Positions 57,342 through 64,000 of a DNA stretch of 64,000 nucleotides are shown piece by piece (position 1 is the first letter of the stretch; each line of letters begins with the position of its first letter). The position numbers and the translations under genes are program-made. Source of the stretch: Salticus scenicus (taxonomy: Eukaryota > Arthropoda > Arachnida > Araneae > Salticidae); the NCBI GenBank assembly GCA_963930645.1, contig OZ005657.1, positions 48,260,153 through 48,324,152 on the forward strand. The letters are read 5' to 3'. The notes beneath the pieces were generated by a model, which was not told the origin of the DNA, searched no databases, and saw only the letters and a program-made list of their open reading frames with translations.

Positions 57342-58605
57342 TTGAGTGAGTGCGAAAGTTCTACCAGTTTTTGGATATGCAAATTTGCAATGGAATTGAC
57401 GTCACAAATGACATTGTAATGACGCAAATCGTCGGCCAATCAAACGTGTGGATGCCTCACATATAAATACATCGTGTCTCCCAAAGTTAATCATCTCAAA
57501 AAAATATCAGAGGGTGTAACATGGAAAGCGAGAAGGGGCATAAAAGACATTGTTTGTTATACGAGTTCGATAAAAAGAGTACGGCAGCCGCAGCATGTCG
57601 CAATGTTTGTCAAGTTTATGGGGAGGATGCAATAGACGAAAGCACATGTCTTCGATGGCTTCGAAAATTTAGGGAAGGAGACAGAAGCTGCCAATGTCAT
57701 GCTAGGTGTGGACGGCCATCACACGTTGGAGGCGACGATATTGACCAACCCATAAGGAACAACCTGAACCCAACTATGCAAGAATTAGTGGAGACCTTCA
57801 ATGTACACCGGACAACGGTCGAGAGACGGCTATTTAAGTTGGGTTTTACGAGAAAGTTGGATCTTTGGGTTCCACATAACCTGACAGCTAATCAAAGGGA
57901 TGACCGAATGGCCACCTGTGTTTCTTTGCTTTCCTGGTGCAAAAATGACCCATTCTTCACACGAATTTTGACAGGAGATGAGAAGTGGGTTATGCACCGT
58001 CACGTAAAGCGTCGTAGGACTGTGTGTCGCCCTTCTGATCCGCCTGCATCGACTTCGAAAGCTGAACTTGTTATTGAGTGCGTGGTGGGGTGTGCAGGGA
58101 ATAATTCGCTGGGAGGCCCTGCCACTCAACCAAACCATCAATGCTGCCTTCTACTGTCTACAGTTAGACAGGCTGCATTCAAATTTGGTAGCAAAGCGGC
58201 CAGGTCTCACCAATCGTCGTAGTGTTATCTTCATCATGATAACGCCAGGCCACATGCTGCTGTCATCACTCGCCAAAAGTTACTGGGCTTTGGTTGGGAG
58301 GTTTTATCCCACCCTCCCTATTCTTCTGACTTGGCACCAACTGGCTATCACCTATTTCGTGTGTTGAACAATTTCTTCAGTCAGAAAATCTTTGTGATCT
58401 TGATGCTGTGAAAACTGCCATCCAAGACTTTTTGACTCGAAACCGTCGGAATTTTACCGCCGTGGGATTCATCTCCTACCAGAGAGATGGCAAGAGGTCA
58501 TAAATAGCAATGGGATTATGCACAATATTAGGTACTGTTCATTTTGAGTTTATTAGCTCTACTTTATGGGTAATAAAAACGGGTAGAACTTTTGCACTCA
58601 CCCAA
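57342..58605 (+). mobile_element. mariner-family DNA transposon, near full length, inactive
   Basis: The inverted ends TTGAGTGAGTGCGAAAGTTC (57342-) and, read inverted from 58605, TTGGGTGAGTGCAAAAGTTC match at 18 of 20 and continue TACC/TACC for about 31 bp. TA lies on both sides (57340-57341, 58606-58607). The length of 1264 bp is typical of mariner. An additional direct repeat, TACAAATTTATAATA, lies outside both ends (57327-57341 and 58606-58620), so the target was probably a tandem 13-bp repeat. Confidence 0.93.
57521..58547 (+). pseudogene. mariner transposase, frameshifted
   Basis: The start ATG at 57521 opens a frame with the N-terminal helix-turn-helix region (CRNVCQVYGEDAIDEST, residues 26-42), REGD..GRPS (51-67), the WVPHNLT linker (116-122; family usually WVPHEL) and TGDEKW with the first catalytic Asp at residue 153 (57977). 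Near 58080 the reading moves to another frame, returns near 58225 for HDNARPH (second catalytic Asp at 58238-58240), and shifts again near 58390 before the C-terminal ERWQEVINSNG. The third catalytic position, 35 residues after the second, is Gly (codon 58343-58345, in LAPTGYH) instead of Asp. It was a cut-and-paste transposase of the DD34D class and is now doubly inactive. Confidence 0.93.
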
Positions 58606-58620
58606 TACAAATTTATAATA

Positions 58621-60102
58621 CACAATATATAACATGAAATACCAAAAACAATCTAAAAATATTACGTTAAACCTTTAAGTAGAACAACTATTTTGCTGTA
58701 ACGCATTTTAATAAAACATACATAGCAATTTGTATGATTTTAAAAATTTTAAAGAGCATCAACAAAAATGGAACTGAAAATCCAACTATACTCAATGATT
58801 TTATAAATTTTATTATGAAAACAGTCATTTCGCATTTTTTAGTTTTTATTTTAAAGTATGATTTTTGCTTTTCTAGGGAAAATTTTAAGTTATTAACTTC
58901 AATATTTCATAAACTGTTTTACTTATTTAATTTTGTCTTATCATTAATAAATTGTTCCTATACGTAATGTTTCCTATTCCTTTGTCATTAAAATGCTTTT
59001 GTTTCAAGTATTTTAATCAAAATGTTTTAAAACACCACCATGTAAATGTTTTCTATTCTTATGAAGTAATCTTAATGCTAACCCAAAACCAGGCTATTGA
59101 AAACGCTATTACCTATGAATTATATATTTTTTGCTGCTTTTGAATTCCATACATTGAGCATGTGTAACTTTTTGTTGAAATTTCAAACTAAATTTTGGAA
59201 GATAAAAGCAATATAAAATTCACACAAGTAATTGTGACCTGACATACCACCCCCGACTCATTTTATTACATTTTTATTTTTTATCTTTCTTTCATTAGAT
59301 GTATAAAATATGTTATATGATAGATATATACATCTAATAATTTACGATTCGAATTCTTTCCCGTAAAGGATAGAGATAAATAATTATTTTGTAATCTCTT
59401 TACTAGCATATTTGAGCACCACGCCCTGCAGCCGAGATGAAAACATGCATAAAAATATTTTGTTTATTCAGGGATTACAAGAAAACGAAGAGCATATAAT
59501 CTTTCTGTGTATTAAATAGAATGTTGTGCAATAATTATTTTGCTTTCATCATGTGTCGCTGTGGTTTAGAAACATTTTTTTCCAATTAACGTTAATTTTA
59601 AGTAATCGAAGCATATCTCGATTACTAATAAAATTTATATAGTATTGATACAAGGTATATTTGTTGTAAAATGAGGGCCGCATTAAACGTACGAAACATT
59701 TTAAAGCATTAAACGTATGGAATAATTGATTATTTAAATTTTAATACTTTTAGACTGCATTTAACTTTTCCTGTGGTGAAGCTGAAAATGAGGCTGCTCA
59801 TGTAAAGAAAAATTAAAAGATAGTCGTTCTTTTTTTCGTTAAATAATTTAATATTTAGCAAGATTCATATTAAAGCTGTTAAAAAACAGTTACAGAGCTT
59901 CTTACTAAAACTTTGAATATTCATTTCTTTAAACATTCAAAATGAACAAAACCAAGATTTATTTGTTCATTTTTATTTATGGAACAAGTTTTTATATTAA
60001 AGTTATTAAAAAGTAATTACAGAATAGTGCAACTTTGAAAGTTCAATACAAAACCAAGTTTTTTTTTTTTTTTTTTTTTAATTTGATTTAAAGAACGAGT
60101 TT
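58621..60102. other. AT-rich DNA; possible 3' UTR at its right end
   Basis: A diverged direct pair (about 59860-59950 and 59990-60055: TATTAAAG-TGTTAAAAA, AGTTACAGA, ACTTTGAA) is present. On the minus strand AATAAA occurs at about 59974, roughly 125 bp after the candidate stop at 60103, and could be its polyadenylation signal. Frames at 58734-58967 and 58952-59143 have no recognisable domain. Confidence 0.4.
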
Positions 60103-60225
60103 TTATGGCTTGGTGCTGGAACGGCCTGGTCTTCCGTCAATATCTTCAAGTTGACTGAATTGATCAGGCTGAATGTCATATGATCCAGGAGGGTATAACA
60201 TTGAATAAACATGTGAACTTTTATG
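60103..60225 (-). CDS. Candidate 3'-terminal exon (40 codons + stop)
   Basis: On the minus strand a pyrimidine-rich acceptor (TTTAATTTTTCTCCTGTAAAG, AG at 60227-60226) precedes an open frame ending TAA (60105-60103). The peptide contains HKSSHVYSMLYPPGSYD, IQPDQFSQLEDIDGRP and GRSSTKP at the end. It is proline, glycine and acidic rich, with coding-like codons (GGA, GAC, CAG, CCA, GGC, CGT, ACC) that contrast sharply with the AT-driven frames around it. This looks like the cytoplasmic or disordered C-terminus of a host protein, but I do not recognise the family. Upstream exons would lie at higher coordinates; none was identified before 64000, where two repeats fill 60332-62232. Confidence 0.45.
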   Translation of the reverse strand, partial: HKSSHVYSMLYPPGSYDIQPDQFSQLEDIDGRPGRSSTKP

Positions 60226-60331
60226 CTTTACAGGAGAAAAATTAAATGCACAATTTTAACGCTACTATATTAAAATGCTTCATATTTGCAATTTTTGCAA
60301 ATGTAAGATTATTATTATTTTTTTTATCGTT

Positions 60332-60493
60332 ATAGAGGAAGGTGCCTTGGCACACTTTTTAGATAATAATTTTTAGAAAATTTATTTTTTATTCAATTTT
60401 CTCCAAACTCAGTTTTGACATAAAGTTTAAGCATTCCCGTTTCAGTTAAAATTTATTCCAATGCAGTATTCCATCAAATTTAACTTCAGTAAA

Positions 60494-60525
<32 letters not shown>

Positions 60526-61243
60526 GTCTCCACAATGTCCAAATCTGCCCCACTAGATGGAGCAGATTGGGGCATTGACAATAAGCTTTAATACATAAAA
60601 AATATTAAGCCTAATTGTTTAATAAATCTTTATTTATAGACTTAGAGCCTTATGAATGACGATGTATGGTATACTAGCATGTAATATTAACAAATATTGT
60701 ATTTTACACTTGAAAATTGTTCTCGTCTAAATTCTAAAGAAAAAACAATTTTCTTAATAATAATAATCATTTTCTCAATTTTAACACATTTAAAATCTCA
60801 ATAAAATTATATAGTGCGTACTTTATATAATAATTGCATTCTTTTCATTGAATGGTGGTGGGGCAGGTTGAGAAAGTGTCCTAACCTGCCCCACATGGAT
60901 CATTATCATAAAGTAACTCTCAAAAATTTAGAATTAACAGTACGTCTTTTTTAACATTAAAATTATTATGAAAGTCCATATTTTAATTCCCACATACTAA
61001 GATTTAAATTATTTAATATTTTGTACAATAAATTTGTTTATGAAATCACCCATTAATGTAACTTTGAATTTTTCAAGACGAAGAAAATTCGATTAGTCTT
61101 TATCTTCTAATGTGAGAAATTCCAAACTACACAGAACTGTAGACTGTGGCTTAGGACACTATGATGTCATAAGAAAACTAATTCCTATTTACAAAATCAA
61201 AGCTGAAATTTAAGGTGTCCCAAGGTGCCTCACTCTCCCCTAT
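60332..61243. mobile_element. Probable TIR element with internal GGGGCAGGTT hairpins
   Basis: The left end ATAGAGGAAGGTGCCTTGGC ACAC and the inverted right end ATAGGGGAGAGTGAGGCACC TTGGGACAC resemble each other over about 28 bp with indels. Inside are CTGCCCCAC..GATTGGGGCA (about 60548-60577) and a perfect 11-bp stem TGGGGCAGGTT/AACCTGCCCCA (60859-60893). No ORF. The terminal match is imperfect and no TSD was seen, so the limits are approximate. Confidence 0.45.
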
Positions 61244-61270
61244 CGGGTCTTTTTTTTTTTTTCTTAATTG

Positions 61271-62232
61271 ACCCTACTGAGAGCCGCCTCTAGCTCGATC
61301 TAACAACCGAAATAGCACCAAACTTGGTATGAAGACATGATGATATGGGAAATAGGATTCCATGAAAAAAAAAAAAAAATCCAAAAATTGCCGATAGAGG
61401 TATTCACGGCATTGTTGTAGCTTACCAAACAGAGAATTACCATTAAACAAGGGTATATCAATGCAAAATTCAAATTTATGCTTTACTAGGCGACACCAGT
61501 GCCAGTAATTTGGGCTATAAAAACCATAGATATAGTAATAAGTCATAGATTGATCAGCGAGAGGGAAAAAGTGATACCTTTTTTTTTCGGGAAAAGTCAC
61601 TCTAATGGCTGCCTTTCCCCGAGTAAATCACACACAGGAATACACACGGATAATTTAGTAAATAAAATTTATGAATAATTTATTTACTAAAGGAGAATGA
61701 AAAACTCCAGATACAATTTCAAATTCATTTTTCTTTTTATTTATTTTTTTTTCAATACTCTCTAATGGCTCGTTTTAGAACTTTTTTCGGCATCAAAATT
61801 TTTTGCTCGATAACATGGGAATGATATATCTATATATATTACTATATCTATGCTAAAAACATGTAGACAGTTCTGAAAAATATTCTCAGATGAAGTAGGC
61901 AGCTCAAATGAATGTGCGACTCACCAGAATGCGATCCTATTGAATGTTATCTAATTCCTCGTCGGGGAAGTGAATGGTAGTAAATAAAGATTAACATTTC
62001 GCCGTTTGTGTATTATTATTTATAATATTATTTTTCTTCTTCTTTTCTTTTCTTTTATTTTTTGTAATACATTTTATATTGTTACAGCATCATAAATACC
62101 CTTAAGGATGATTTTTGGAACTAAATATTTTTTCACGGAATCTTACTTCCCATGTCATTATTAGACTCTATGCCAAGTATGGTACCATTTCGGTTGTCAG
62201 ATCGAGCAACAGGTGGATCCGATAGTGTCGGT
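61271..62232. mobile_element. Old TIR element, ~100-bp diverged arms
   Basis: Left arm 61271-61372 (GCTCGATCTAACAACCGAAA, TAGCACCAAACTTGGTATG, GATATGGGAAATAGGATTCC, ATGAAAAA) is mirrored by 62135-62232, read inverted as GCTCGATCTGACAACCGAAA, TGGTACCATACTTGGCATAG, GACATGGGAAGTAAGATTCC, GTGAAAAA; about 75 percent identity. Inside, a 13-bp perfect stem TTTAGTAAATAAA/TTTATTTACTAAA lies at 61654-61691. The 108-aa minus frame at 61274-61600 is partly arm sequence and is not a gene. Confidence 0.55.
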
Positions 62233-63875
62233 AAAAAAAAAAAAAAAAAAAAATCAACCTGCATAAAATAATGCCCGCTAACATCCATCGGCGTGTGTTG
62301 ACATTTTATCGGAAAATAAATTAACACATTGAGATGAGCCGCCTATGTGTAATCCAATTTATATTTCATAAAATGTACTTGATGTGCAGTTAGGAGACTC
62401 CATCAGAATATCGTTCATCAATATTTAACAATAAACGTTTTTATACTTAAAAGAAATAGGACATATGATCTTCAAGCTTTCTTTAATATTCTCATATAAT
62501 TAAACCTCATGATCATATCAAATTTCATATATTTCTCTCAGCTTTAAATATTTTATATGTCACTTTCTAAAACCACACAATAATGAGACTCGATTTTTCT
62601 AAATAAAAGGAAATTTTCATTTTTAAACACCGCCTTTTTTACGACATTGATGATTTATCTAAGGTGAAGAGTCAGACTTCTATCATTTCTTTCTTTCTTC
62701 TTCTTCTTCTTCTTCTTTCTTTTTTTTTTTTTTTTTTTTTCTTTTTCGTTTCTACTCATACAAAGTACTCATAAAACACAAAAATGAAATGTTTCCACCT
62801 TTAAAAACCCCCTTATATGAGGTTTTCACTCTGAACATTAAAATCATCTTGAATATTGTACAAAGTCTATAATACAAAGCTAGTAGTTTTAATATTTTGT
62901 TGAAAATATTATCTTTGAAAAAGTAGTACTCTAATTGAAGGTGATAAAGTTTCTTTTTTTCTTTTTTTTTTTTTTTTTTTCAATCAGTGTTTCAAGTTGC
63001 ATTTTATCGGTAAAATTACGAACGAGACGCTATTGTGTGATATGTGTTATCTACCAAATTGTTAAAGCCAATGCGAAGCTATTTTGTTTTCTCGTAATTT
63101 GTATTTGGAGTTTCAAACTTTCCTCATGACTTTATAATCTATAACATCTTATTAAGAATTCGATTGAAGTACGGACTACATTTAAAGTCCGTATAAAACT
63201 GCAGCGTTATCGAACGATGATTTTTTAATAGACTACTTTCTAAAGTTTTTCTCAATTTTTAAAAGATAAAATAAAAATTTCTAATCTATATAATTATTTT
63301 TCGCTATCGAAGGGTGCATACGTACATTTAATTCCGGAAAAGGCTTCATCTAAAGAGAGAGAGAGAGAGATAAAAAAAATAACAATTGCTGTAAAGCTGT
63401 AATTGATGTAAAGATAAAATTTCCAATTTAGTTCAAAAAAAAAAAAAAAAAATCTACACAATGTTTATTTTATCATAGATGTCATTTCTTTTTTTAAATT
63501 AAGACTAATGCTATATTACCATAAAGTTCAACATTACAACATGTTTGACGTAAAATAAAAGGGGGATAATACAAATTGAATAAATTGTTTATTTTTATTA
63601 ATAAATTTTTACTAAATATATTTTTTTCAAATTTATAGTAACCTAATGTTAAAGAGATATGTCCATTTTTTCTAAATCTTGTTACTAAAATAGTTAATAT
63701 ATTTTAATGCATATTTTTATGTTAATATATTTTAATGCATACGTTATTATATTTTTTAATTAATATATTTTAATGCATTAATTAATTAATGCATTAATTA
63801 ATTTCTTTTTAAAAATATTAATTATTTATTGTAATACAAAGATTAAATAGAAAGACGCTTTTATTTATTTATTAG

Positions 63876-63924
<49 letters not shown>

Positions 63925-64000
63925 TTGGTTGCTGCTGGAAAACAGCAATTGGAAATCTACAAATACATATTTTATATCCACTCTGTTGTTCGTATGTTTT
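62233..64000. other. AT-rich DNA with microsatellites and a perfect palindrome
   Basis: (TTC)n plus poly-T lies at about 62690-62740, (GA)n at 63354-63370, and (TTA)n at about 63873-63925. At 63694-63780 the unit TTAATATATTTTAATGCAT occurs three times, and 63771-63796 is a perfect 26-bp palindrome built on TAATGCATTA. No coding frame with a recognisable domain. Confidence 0.5.

Noticed and set aside
55484..58605. The mariner at 57342 as the autonomous source of the MITEs
   Set aside because: Terminal sequences differ completely (TTGAGTGAGTGC against CAGTCGG), although both use TA targets.
61274..61600. 108-aa minus-strand frame
   Set aside because: It overlaps the left arm of an inverted-repeat element and includes a poly-Phe run from poly-A; no domain recognised.

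Overview
This window looks like intergenic, repeat-dominated DNA from an AT-rich animal genome. I infer an arthropod; an arachnid is plausible but the sequence does not prove it. The reasons are many A/T homopolymers and microsatellites, tRNA-derived SINEs, palindromic TA-flanked MITEs, a decayed mariner element, Helitron-like termini, eukaryotic tRNA-Ile(AAT) copies with internal A and B boxes, and no long open reading frames. No complete protein-coding gene is visible. The only recognisable protein is a frameshifted mariner transposase (57.5-58.5 kb). Three short exon-like segments (4.2, 40.2 and 60.1-60.2 kb) could be 3'-terminal exons; the minus-strand one at 60103-60225 is the most convincing.

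Layout. 0.7-6.7 kb: a MITE fragment, a 200-bp inverted-repeat structure (1915-4168) enclosing a CACTG-ended element with many GTGTCTGAAAT-type motifs, then degenerate tandem repeats. 7-14 kb: scattered diverged repeats, a Helitron-like 3' end, and a copy of the same dispersed family that dominates the next block. 14.14-29.42 kb: a 15-kb tandem array in which a TIR element (here called X, 1.1-1.85 kb) alternates with a constant spacer of about 315 bp, giving a monomer of about 2.1 kb and a higher-order repeat of about 4.18 kb. 29.58-30.55 kb and 33.34-35.24 kb: two further elements (Y, E) with the same architecture as X. 37-47 kb: fold-back elements, SINE fragments (one with a 13-bp target-site duplication), a tandem duplication and three MITEs. 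48.6-50.1 kb: a putative non-autonomous Helitron with both ends. 51.8-56.3 kb: a duplicated block (Helitron-like end + SINE + dispersed repeat G) bracketing four tandem tRNA-Ile-like units, one copy carrying a MITE inserted in its SINE. 57.3-58.6 kb: the mariner relic. 60-62.2 kb: the candidate terminal exon and two further inverted-repeat elements. The rest is unassigned AT-rich DNA.

How the parts relate. Almost everything can be read as layers of transposition and local tandem duplication. The most interesting pattern is that X, Y, Z and E share a design: terminal inverted repeats, and at one end a second inverted copy that makes a terminal hairpin followed by TATTG. The stem sequence differs between lineages while base pairing is kept, which points to selection on structure. 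In X this element, plus flanking DNA, has become a satellite-like array. All comparisons were made by eye; no database search was possible.
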